Source: Leguminivora glycinivorella (Eukaryota > Arthropoda > Insecta > Lepidoptera > Tortricidae). Taken from it: a DNA stretch of 64,000 bases. The notes beneath the pieces are model-generated. The model ran no database searches, had not been told where the DNA came from, and saw only the letters and a program-made list of their open reading frames with translations. Made by a program: the position numbers and the translations under genes. Shown in pieces: positions 28,967-38,100 of this stretch; position 1 is the first letter of the stretch, and the number at the start of each line of letters is the position of its first letter. The stretch covers positions 11,237,549 through 11,301,548 of the forward strand of contig NC_062990.1 in assembly GCF_023078275.1 (NCBI RefSeq). Direction: 5' to 3'.

Positions 28967-29860
28967 CCTGCGATTCCTGCATTTATTGTAACTCTTAAAT
29001 AATAATATTATCCTAAACCAGAACTTCTTGTTGCCATATAAAAAAAAACATACATATAAGACATACCTTTGTGTCGATAGATATTTTTAAAGCACATAAA
29101 ATTCGAATAAAATACACTGCTGACACGGGCCCGCTCCGCTCACTGCTAGGCTTGTGCCGTTTCGTTCGTTGATCGGAGCGCTCCGATCTCGTTCAATCGC
29201 TCCCACGAACTAGTTCGCTCTTTTAGGTCTTTTGCTCATTTAGTTCAGCCAGACCAGCGACCACTGCGGTCGGAAAGATCAGAACGAATGGGACCGAATA
29301 GTGTCAGAATGATACGAATAGTCCACAGATAGTAAAATTCCGGGCCGAAAGGTTGTAAGTAACCAAAGTTTATTATGAAAACTTGCCTTTTTTTGTTGCT
29401 CTGCTAAGTAGCTCTCGCTCTCGGTCGGCGCAGTCACACATTCGTTCTCGATCCAAACCGCTACGCTCGTCGATCCTATACTGAACTAAATGAGCAAAGA
29501 CCGATTCTCAGAGCACGGAAAGATTCAGTTAATTTCGGTCATTGATGGGATTTTATTCCTAACAGTTCATAGTTCGTGAACGACACAAGCCTACTCACTG
29601 ATCAGTCTGCGCCCAGCGCTCATAGACAGTGGACTTACATTCGATCGTCCGGCGCACCGTGCTCTCGTAAGCATAAGCAGCTAGATAGTTCCGAGAAGTG
29701 CTGTATAGGTACTGCGACTAAACAAATCTTGATCCTGTTGGTGGCAAACAGGCATACGGTCCGCCTGATTTTTACACATGCAATTTTATCCAAGAAATTT
29801 TACTTGAAATCTGATGAGAGTTTGAATTATTATTATATTTCGGGACCAGGGGACCGATTT
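28967..29860 (+). repeat. Long dispersed repeat, copy 2, with hAT insertion
   Basis: Parallels 25760-26160 block for block but is interrupted at 29147-29593 by a hAT-type element. It continues to 29970-30190 with the unexpanded version of the 120-bp unit. Confidence 0.65.
29147..29593. mobile_element. Non-autonomous hAT-type element, 447 bp
   Basis: Ends TAGGCTTGTGCCGTT / AACGACACAAGCCTA (one internal difference), flanked by CTCACTGC (29139-29146) and CTCACTGA (29594-29601), a 7-of-8 target duplication. Inner complementary blocks (CATTTAGTTCAG / CTGAACTAAATG) also occur. There is no transposase. Confidence 0.75.
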
Positions 29861-29969
29861 TTGAGTCTCACGCGTTCGAATTCAGAAAATTGTCACTGAA
29901 AATACTAAGCAATTCACTGTTTTCAACCGGTATTTTAGTGACAAATCCCATATGTGAGATTCAAAAATC

Positions 29970-30190
29970 GGCCCCCAGGATGAGGTTCTGGTTCTCATGG
30001 TGGAGTCAGGATATGGTTGACAAAACTGCTATTTTACTCATAATAACTCCACTATGTTTGGGCTCATTACATTTGGACTGATGAGCAGCGTCGATCTCGA
30101 TGATGTCCGAGGTCACATGATCGAGTCAGGAAATGGATAACAGAACTGCTATTCTACTTATCGTAACTCGACCATGTTTGATCTCATTAG
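29970..30190 (+). repeat. Unexpanded copy of the 120-bp unit
   Basis: CAGGATGAGGTTCTGGTTCT, CCACTATGTTTGGGCTCATT and GGATAACAGAACTGCTATTC match units of 26161-26866, with about 1.8 units and more divergence. Confidence 0.7.
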
Positions 30191-30710
30191 CCGGGCCAAT
30201 AACACATGTAATTTTTTGCACACAGCTCAGCTCTTTGAAACTGTTTATTTTAAGTTACTTACTATTTAAGTAGGTACCATATAATAATAATATATTCTTA
30301 TCTCTTGTAAACTTTACAAAAAAGTTAACACATAAAACCAAAAGAATTGTTACTAGCAATTAAATTCAAAACTATCAAGATTATTCTTGCCTGTGTGTTG
30401 CGTTACCGGTGGCTCGCGTACCGAGTGCCAACGCCATCTATCAATGGCTATTTCACGAAATTGATGAACGCTCTAAGGAATAAGGGCTCTTAGTGTAGTG
30501 GTTATGCCAGTCGACACTAGATGGCAGCATTTAAAAACACTGGGTTACACTGTATGACATTTTTTCATTTCAACATTAAGTAAATAGCATTCGGTGCACG
30601 TGGAATTAGGTACAAATTATAATAATTTTATTGATAACACTGGTTTGTTTGAGTCTGGACTATTTACTTGATGATCCCGTGTTCACGAGTTTTTGTTTTG
30701 TGTGTAAATA
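30191..30710. other. Unassigned DNA upstream of the MADF-BESS gene
   Basis: No ORF. A block shared with 28840-28945 (GCGTACCGAG, GCCAACGCCATCTATC, CGCTCTAAGGAATAAG) runs to 30490. The expected GCGACG-rich Harbinger terminus is not seen here. Confidence 0.35.
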
Positions 30711-30846
30711 ATGTCGGACACTGAATTGTTTATTAGTGCCGTGCAGGAACGTCCTACACTGTGGGATAAGCGAAATAAAAACTACCACAACAGATTAATG
30801 TCGCATCGTGGATGGGTGGATGTGGCCGGAATTGTTGGAACTACGA
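30711..30846 (+). CDS. MADF domain exon 1 of a Harbinger accessory gene
   Basis: ATG at 30711 begins MSDTELFISAVQERPTLWDK and continues to WVDVAGIVGTT, the first half of a MADF (Myb/SANT-like) DNA-binding domain. The invariant LWD and W residues and a G-W-V-D-VA helix are in place. The exon ends at 30846 before GTAAGT, in phase 1, and joins in frame with GTGACACAGC at 32754 to rebuild the middle of the domain. PIF/Harbinger elements carry such a Myb/MADF-like second gene, which helps transposase reach the nucleus and bind the ends. A MADF-BESS host transcription factor is the main alternative; the transposase in its intron argues for the transposon. Confidence 0.75.
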
Positions 30847-30900
30847 GTAAGTACTACTAAAAACATTTATTAATTTAATATCATGTATTTATTATCATGT

Positions 30901-31798
30901 TTACACTCGCTGTATAGGATGCTGTTGGAAATACAATTTAAATTTGTCTCTAACTTGTCCCGCTGCTCGTGTTGTAGCATTAAATCTCCTTTGCGGGTGT
31001 CTGCTTGATGCTTGCGGCATATTTGCATACGATTCCCGGAAAGATGTCAATTCAGTGTCAGTTGTCGATTCAAAATCTCTTATTATGTTGTGCAGCAAGC
31101 ATATGGCCTTGACAATATGAACTGCATTTTCTACGTCGGTTTCGATACATTTGTGCAGAATCCTAAATTTTGAGGTGATCGATCCAAACGAACATTCCAC
31201 TACCATTCTTGCCCGAGATAAACGATAATTAAAAGTATCTTCAGGGTCTCCTTTGGTAGTAGATTTTTCTGGATACGGTCGCATCAAATACTCTTTGAGT
31301 GGAAACGCTGCGTCCCCTAGGAGAACATATGGAGCTTCGATTTCTGATGCAGGCAACGGCTGTGCTGGTGGTATATTTATTCTTCCTTCTTCTATAGCAC
31401 TTCGAAAGGGGCAGTCAGCAAAGACGCCTGCATCATTATCTTTTCCATATGAACCCACGTTTATCGACGACACGAATTTATAGTTGGCATCAGTAACGGC
31501 CAACAACCCAATCGAAAAAAAAGATTTATAGTTATAATACATTGACCCAGATTTTTTTGGCTTTTTGACACGTACGTGTTTCCCGTCCAGGCCTCCGAGA
31601 CAGTGAGGAAACTGCCATCTGTCCCAGAAACCTTGTGCTATACGTTTAAATGTTTCCTCTGTAGGTACAGGCATGTGTTTAGAAACCAACTCGGTCCAAA
31701 TCGCTTTGCAAACTTGAGATACAATTGTTGAAATTGCAGATCTTGAAATTCTGAAGGAAAATGCAAGTTGCCTGAATTGTAACCCTGTGGCTAAGTAC
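30901..31798 (-). CDS. PIF/Harbinger (HARBI1-like) DDE transposase, terminal exon
   Basis: 299 codons from a splice acceptor (AG at 31799-31800, minus strand) to TAA at 30901-30903. It has a helix-turn-helix-like start (YLATGLQFRQLAFSFRISRS), then the DDE_Tnp_4 domain. The first Asp is in HCLGGLDGKHVRVKKP, the second in PYVLLGDAAFPLKEYL, and the Glu in SRARMVVECSFGSITSKFRI. The CLLHN box near the end is also typical. All three catalytic residues are present with no stop, so this exon looks intact. The preceding exon is not found within 31.8-34.5 kb; a phase-compatible one lies at 46148-46446 on the same strand. The exon sits antisense inside intron 1 of the MADF gene. Confidence 0.85.
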
Positions 31799-31870
31799 CT
31801 GTAATAAAAAAATAACATATTTAATTAAACAGTGTAGCGAGACGAAACACAATTAAATAACATTAATAAC

Positions 31871-32054
31871 ATTACCATGCACGAGCGCGCGGACTCGAAT
31901 ACTTTCTCACTCGCACACTATCACCCGTCGCGCTCAGCGGATCGACCGGCCCGAGCAGCGGCGCGGGCAGCGCAGGCCGCGCGGCGCCTTTGTTAGAAAC
32001 AAGATAGTGTGCGAGCGAGAAAGTATTCGAGTCCGCGCGCTCGCGCATGGTAAT
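31871..32054. repeat. Long hairpin: 52-bp arms, 80-bp loop
   Basis: Arm 31871-31922 (ATTACCATGCACGAGCGCGC and onward) is the reverse complement of 32003-32054 with only two mismatches. The GC-rich loop reads CCCGTCGCGCTCAGC to GCGGCGCCTTTG. Probably a MITE in the transposase intron. Confidence 0.85.
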
Positions 32055-32121
32055 GCCAGGCAGGCAAGTATGGTCGCGCGAAAAATGATAAAACATCTAG
32101 CCGTCCCTATCGCACTTACAT

Positions 32122-32571
32122 TTGTCCACTTAATTGCCAGTTACTATGTTATATTATATACCTACTAAAAAAGTGTGTATATTAAGTATCATATTTAAGA
32201 TCAAGCTTTTTAGATAATCTTTCTACTTATTATTATTTACAAAAAGAAAATAACTGTATAAGTTTATCTAAAAATCTTGATCTTAAACATGATACTTAAT
32301 ATGTTACACACTTTTTATAGGTATATAGGGTGAAATCACCAATAGATGAACAGTTAAGCGAATTTCCTAACTTTGACAATTTATTTCTATATGATGTAAC
32401 AAATTTTTAACAATTTCAATTTTTTTTATGTGATAGCGCATTAAGAAAAATACTCCCGGGTGCGTAAAACGATTCGTGAATTAATTATTTATATTTTTAG
32501 GTCATCTAATGGTGCAACTACCCTAATATAATATAGTAACTGGCAATTAAGTGGTCAAATGTAATAGTATA
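32122..32571. mobile_element. Hairpin MITE (CACTTAATTGCCAGTTACTA arms) with a nested insertion
   Basis: The left arm (32122-32222) is complementary to the right arm, which is itself split between 32268-32327 and 32524-32571 by a 196-bp element. Arm blocks: CCACTTAATTGCCAGTTACT, AGTATCATATTTAAGATCAA. Confidence 0.8.
32328..32523. mobile_element. TA-flanked MITE, 196 bp, nested in the hairpin MITE
   Basis: Ends GGGTGAAATCACCAATAGAT and (inverted) GGGTAGTTGCACCATTAGAT are imperfect inverted repeats. The intact opposite arm of the host MITE gives the empty site and shows that TA was duplicated. Confidence 0.75.
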
Positions 32572-32753
32572 AGGTTGGGTATTGTAAATTAGAAATAATT
32601 AATGTTGATAAATTTTAAACTTTTTTGTACCCACGATAACGACCGACGTATGGTTTTTTTTCACTAAGCTGGCTGGTCCCAATCTCTTAATAATTATCCA
32701 TAGTAATGAAGGTATAATAACGCTTTTCTAAAGGTATATTTTATATTTTTTAG

Positions 32754-32770
32754 GTGACACAGCTAAGAAA
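32754..32770 (+). CDS. MADF exon 2, start (interrupted)
   Basis: After the acceptor TTTTTTAG at 32746-32753 the exon reads GTGACACAGCTAAGAAA, giving S-D-T-A-K-K in frame with exon 1. It is then cut by the element at 32771-33312; the exon resumes at 33313 with codons for KWKNLRD. Confidence 0.7.
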
Positions 32771-33312
32771 AAACCGGCCAAGAGCGTGTCGGGCCACGCT
32801 CAGTGTAGGGTTCCGTAGTTTTCCGTATTTTTCTCAAAAACTACTTAACCTATCAAGTTCAAAACAATTTTCCTAGAAAGTCTTTATAAAGTTCTACTTT
32901 TGTGATTTTTTTCATATTTTTTAAACATATGGTTCAAAAGTTAGAGGGGGGGGGACGCACTTTTTTTTCCTTTAGGAGCGATTATTTCCAAAAATATTTA
33001 TATTACCAAAAAATGATCTTAGTAAACCCTTATTCATTTTTAAATACCTATCCAAAAATATATCACACGTTGGGGTTGGAATGCAAAAAAAAATCAGCCC
33101 CCACTTTACATGTAGGGGGAGTACCCTAATAAAACATTTTTTTTTCATTTTTTATTTTTGCACTTTGTTGGCGTGACTGATATACACATTGGTACCAAAT
33201 TTCAGCTTTCTAGTGCTAAGGGTTACTGAGATTATCCGCGGACGGACGGACGGACGGACGGACAGACAGACATGGCGAAACTATAAGGGTTCCTAGTTGA
33301 CTACGGAACCCT
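32771..33312 (+). mobile_element. GGGTTCCGTAG-family element, full copy, with GGAC microsatellite
   Basis: Starts CCGGCCAAGAGCGTGTCGGG and GTAGGGTTCCGTAGTTTTCC; ends AGTTGACTACGGAACCCTA. The ACTACGGAACCCTA end is the inverse of TAGGGTTCCGTAG. A GGAC tract lies at 33238-33262. It splits exon 2 of the MADF gene. A 3' part of the same family is at 27981-28277. Confidence 0.75.
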
Positions 33313-34064
33313 AAAAATGGAAGAACTTGAGAGATACTTACATGAGGGAATGCAAGAAAATAGCAAAGCCACGTTCTGGAGCTGGAGCGGACCAGGAGCC
33401 AATGTATACAGGCAGTTGGCCTTTTTTTGAAAATATGCATTTTTTAAAAGTAATCGTGAAGCCCAGACGCACGGAAGGAAACATACCCATAGAAGATAAA
33501 CAGGATCAGGCAAATAAAGAAAATTTAGTTGACCCGGACGCGACTCAGGACGTAACGGACATTGACACGACAGAACTATCGGCATCCATTTTACAGGACT
33601 TAGATTTAAACGTCTTAATTCAAACACCTGCAGTACAAAGTCAAACCACCTACACCTACTTCCATACACCATCGCCATCGTCGCCACCTGCATTATCATC
33701 ACCACCACCACCGCCACCATCTGCCAGTTTGCTGCCACCACCATCCGCTTCTCCGTCTGCTCCGACACCATCACCTTCAGCGCGGCTACCTGCCTCCAGG
33801 ACGTCGTCACCATTACCACCCCCCAGCAAGAGGTCCCGGAAAAGGAAGGATGACTTGGAGGCGTTTATAGAAATCGAGAAGGAGAAAATGGAAATTCTTC
33901 GGCAAGACCAGAAGGACAGCAGCGACGACGATCTTCTCTGGTTCAAATCAATATTGCCGTACCTAAAAAGGTTGCCCGCGATTGATAAATTAAGTTTTAG
34001 GACGGAAATGCAGGAACTGTTATTAACTAAATTGAATTCACGACATCCCGATTCTGACAATTGA
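33313..34064 (+). CDS. MADF-BESS protein, remainder of exon 2
   Basis: The frame continues the MADF domain (KWKNLRDTYMRECKKIAKP, then GSWPFFENMHFLK). It then passes an acidic linker and a Pro/Ser-rich low-complexity segment, and ends with a basic patch (KRSRKRKDDL) and a BESS motif (DDLLWFKSILPYLKRLP, then LSFRTEMQELLL) before TGA at 34062-34064. MADF-BESS proteins bind DNA and self-associate through BESS. Together with exon 1 it would make a protein of about 300 residues. There is no stop after the MITE insertion, so it is a recent interruption or the element is spliced out. Confidence 0.75.
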
Positions 34065-34110
34065 CTGATCTGATTATTGAATCTATCGTGAAATCAATTT
34101 AGCTTAATTA

Positions 34111-34282
34111 TTTTTAAATCGGGACTTAATCGCGTGTGACTAGTTGACTACATAATAAATTGACCTCCAACGTTTCAGGGACGGCGTTGTCCTCGTGGTC
34201 TCGGAGTCGGAGAAGACTGGCTTGAAACGTTGGAGGTCAGTTTAATATGTAATCATACGCGATTAAGTCCCAATTTAAAAAT
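34111..34282. mobile_element. Inverted-repeat element (GGGACTTAATCGCG / CCTCCAACGTTTCA arms)
   Basis: Left arm TTTTTAAATCGGGACTTAAT and TTGACCTCCAACGTTTCA is inverted at 34221-34282. A unit of the same family lies at 23042-23150. GAAACGTTGG in the arm and the paired inverted arrangement suggest a Penelope-like remnant; this is an inference. Confidence 0.5.
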
Positions 34283-34524
34283 TATGTGTAATAATCATGA
34301 AAGTTTAAATCAATTTAGCTGGTTGTACAGTCCGCAACCAAGCTGAGAATACAGACAAAGTGCCAAAAACATGTATACACACACCTTAATGTAGGTATAG
34401 ACAATAATATAACACTGGCTATATTCATATCTTTGTTGCTGACTGTACGATTCATCTTTGTGATCCGTTGTAATTGTCATAACAAATTAATCGTAACGCC
34501 CGATTGACAGTGTATTTCAGTATC
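34283..34524. other. Unassigned DNA
   Basis: TTGTACAGTCCGCAACCAAG and GTTGCTGACTGTACGATTC are a loose inverted pair. No gene is seen. Confidence 0.3.
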
Positions 34525-34572
34525 TGCCTCAGTCGGGACTCGAACCGGTCAAATGTGACAAAAAATAACGTG
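34525..34572 (+). repeat. 48-bp perfect inverted repeat flanking the gypsy element, left copy
   Basis: Exact reverse complement of 40540-40587. It includes GGGACTCGAACCGG, the inverse of a Pol III B-box-like GGTTCGAGTCCC, so it may derive from a tRNA-like SINE. It abuts the LTR at 34573 directly. Confidence 0.9.
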
Positions 34573-35081
34573 TGTAAGTGTGGCAGGATCGACGGGGCGT
34601 CAGCAGTGAGCGAAACACAGATGTGAAGAGTAGGTATTTATTTTATAAAACTTGGCGAAATACAGAGGGTTTCAAAAAAGGCAGAAAGGCTTAGCTGTTG
34701 TGCAAGGGTAGGACCCACAAATGCAGGAGCGAACACCTTGACAAGAACTCAACACCAAATTCTCAGTTAGCAAATTCAGTCTCCGAGCATCTCTATGAAG
34801 AAAGTAAACGGAGTAGCTGAACCCGGTCTAAAAGAGCCGTGTCGCCTTTATAATTTCGATCGACGAACAAAATATTAACTCGATACTTAACTAATCTAGG
34901 TTGAACTAACGTTCGCGCGTTCTATTTAGTCGTCAGAGACATCTATTGAGCGATCTGCGCACTAATGTTCACTTCACGCCTAGAGACCACGATACACTAC
35001 CGTTCGCGCGATCTATTTAGCCGTCAGCGCCATCTAGCGGGGTTTTGGGTCAATATTCTACGGTCGATGACGTGTTATGCT
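34573..35081 (-). repeat. Gypsy 3' LTR
   Basis: 509 bp. On the minus strand it ends GCCACACTTACA (canonical CA end). The start is AGCATAACACG, not a clean TG. Nearly identical to 39714-40222. Confidence 0.92.
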
Positions 35082-35136
35082 ATAATCTCCCCCTCAGTTT
35101 CGTAGGGCGGCTCGACCACGGAACTGGTGACTTTAT

Positions 35137-38100
35137 TTATTGCTTCTTCGGTCTGCCTCGGCCTCGCCTTGCAGTGGCCGTCACGACAGTAGGTTGCTTG
35201 CGGGGACGACCTCTCTTCCTCAGCGGCTGCACTGGACTTGGTAAGGTTTCTTTTCTTCCTTTGTAAGGTTCGAGGGCGGATGCATGATACACACCCATTG
35301 GGATATCGCGCTGTTCGGGGTTGGCGAGCTCATAGGACGCTGGACCGCATCGTTTTGTCACTACGTATGGTCCATCTCGGCGGGGCGCGAATTTAGCGCT
35401 AAAACCCCTAGATGCACTGCTCACAGGGTGAAGTTTTGCCATAACGAGATCCCCGTCAGAATAGAGTGGGCTTTCCTTCCTCTTCTTATCGACGTATTCT
35501 TTTCGTGCTTCTTCTTTCATCTCCTGCAATTCCCTTGCCAACCTCAAAGTGTCAGACATCTGTAACAGCTTCGGGGTAATCTCTGGTACGAAGTTTTCAG
35601 ATAATACTATCTCCCTGAAATCATGTCCTATCTCGTCTGGTGTTCTTAATTCCCTGCCAAACGTTAGATAGGCAGGAGTGAAACCTGTAGAGGAGCATTG
35701 TGCTGTATTCATTGCGAATCTTATACTTGGCAGCTTACCGGGCCAGTTGCCATGGTCGTGTTCCACTAATATAGCAAGTTGCGATTTTAAATCTCGATTC
35801 CGCCTTTCTACCGGGTTCGCTTCCGGGTGATATACGGGCGTAAACGAGTGTTTTATTCCCAAACAGAAAATGACTTTTTGTAATACAGCGCTCACAAACT
35901 GTGGCCCGTTGTCGCTGATCACCCGCCTAGATATGCCGAATCGTAAGAATATTTCTTTAAGCAGGATTTCAGCGCAGTTCTCCGCCGTTGCAGCCTGGAG
36001 GGCAAATAGCTCTACCCATCGGCTTGCCACATCTTCTACGATGAAGATCCAGGTTTCCCCTTGGGGCGATGCAGGCAATGGTCCGAACAGGTCAAAAGAG
36101 ATGACTTCGAACCGCTTGCTCATGGTTGTCGTTTGTAACAATCCAGCTGGTTTCTGATTGCTGGGTTTATAGCGCTGACAAGGCACACATTGTTTGACAT
36201 AACTATCGACATATTTTCTCATACCCTTCCAAAAATATCTCTTTGCAATCCTTTCAAGGGTTTTCTCAACACCGTAATGCCCTGCGAGAGGGTTATCGTG
36301 GTATGCGGAGAGCGTGTTGGCCCATTCATGTTCCGGTACTACTAACTGGGCATCCTCTGAGTCAGAGTACGGAGAATGGCGATAGAGCAGTCCGTTATTC
36401 ATGAGGTAGCCCTTCCCACTCCAATACCTTGCATTCTCACTATCGTTCTCTCCTTCTAACGTGTCGACAATCTTAGCTATCCAAGCGTCTTTCCTTTGCT
36501 CCTCCCTTATCTCGGCCGAGCTGCGGACAGGCATGTCAATGGTCACTCCACATACGCTGCAGTCCTTCTGATTGTCCTCGGAGCAAGGAGGACGAGATAG
36601 AGCATCAGCTACCACATTCGTACGACCAGGAGTGTACTGTATAGATAGATCAAAGGCTTGTAGTATCAGGGCCCATCTAGCCAGTCTACCTGTAGGTGAC
36701 TTTAAGGATAGAAGCCACTTCAAGGCATGGTGGTCAGTCTTCACAACAGTTGGTAAGCCCTCTATGTAGCCTCTGTACTTGGTAACAGCCCAAACAACGG
36801 CCAGTGCCTCGCGCTCCGTAGTAGAGTAGTTCCTTTCTGCTGGAGTGAGTAACCTGCTTGCATACTCTACAGGATGCTCATCGGGTCCCTCCCCCTGGAC
36901 CAGAACTGCTCCAAGGGCATAGTTGCTTGCATCCGTTTTAATCACGTACGGTTTGGTTTCGTCTGCTTGTCCTAAGACGGGTGCCGTAGTAAGCATCTCC
37001 TTTAGTTTCTTATACGCGGTTTCCTGTTCCGGGGTCCATTCCCATTGAGCGTTCTTTTTTGTCAATCTAGTCAGTGGTTCCGCGATGGCTGAGAAATTAC
37101 TGATGAATCTACGATACCACGAGCATGTTTGGAGAAAAGTTAACAGATGTCGTACACTGCTAGGTATCGGAAGATCCAAGATAGCTGATACTTTATCCGG
37201 GTCTACTCGTATCCCTTCCGGAGTTATATAGTGTCCTAGGTACTTTATGGTTGAGCAACCTAAACGACACTTTTGTCGATTCACTGTGAGGTTGTACTGA
37301 CGCATCAATTCGAAAACTGCGGTAAGATCTTGCAAATGTGCTTCAAACGAGGTTGAGAAAATTATCAGATCATCGAGATACGCCAACATTTTGATGTCAC
37401 TGAGCTCTACGCGAAACCGGTCAATTAGCCGTTGAAAGGTTGCTGGTGCATTTCGGAGGCCGAAAGGCATTCGGTTGAAGACAAAAATCCCAAAGGGCGT
37501 AATAAAACCCGTTTTCTTCCTATCCTCCTCTCTAACTCTGATTTGCCAGTACCCAGCCTTAAGATCCAAAGTGGACATATAGGGTGTTGGCTTTGCCTCG
37601 TGTAGCAGGTCATCCACTCTGGGTATTGGGTAGGGGTCTGGAACTGTGACCGCGTTGAGTCTTCTGTAATCCACACATACCCGGGTCTCGCCATTAGGTT
37701 TCGGCACGAGAACAACCGGTGCCGCCCAAGGTGTCTGTTGTGGTTCTATGATCCCATCTTCTAGCATTTTATCGATCTCCCGTCTCAGGATTTCTTTCCG
37801 AGGAGCAGACAGTCGATAAGGAGGCACAGTAGTAGGAGGACTATCTAAAGTGTCAATGCGGTGTTCGATATGCTTGGCTGGTTGTGGTTTTGCTAAGAAA
37901 ACGTCCTCAAAGCTGTCCAGCAATTCGTGCATCTTTTCCTGTTGTTGATCGTCCATTACCGTGCGGCTGAATTCAATAGAATCGATATTGACCTCTTTGT
38001 ACTCAACTGTCCCAGGGAAAAGACTTTGCGAATGTGGGGAGAGAGTGACATCTTCTTGTGCTACATTGACCTCTGCATCACGGAGCATATAGTCCCAATG

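Noticed and set aside
31872..32096. 74-codon minus-strand frame as the missing transposase first exon
   Set aside because: It translates the 52-bp-arm hairpin and shows none of the Harbinger N-terminal pattern.
33656..34060. Minus-strand frame opposite the MADF-BESS exon
   Set aside because: Shadow of the Pro/Ser-rich coding strand; no domain.
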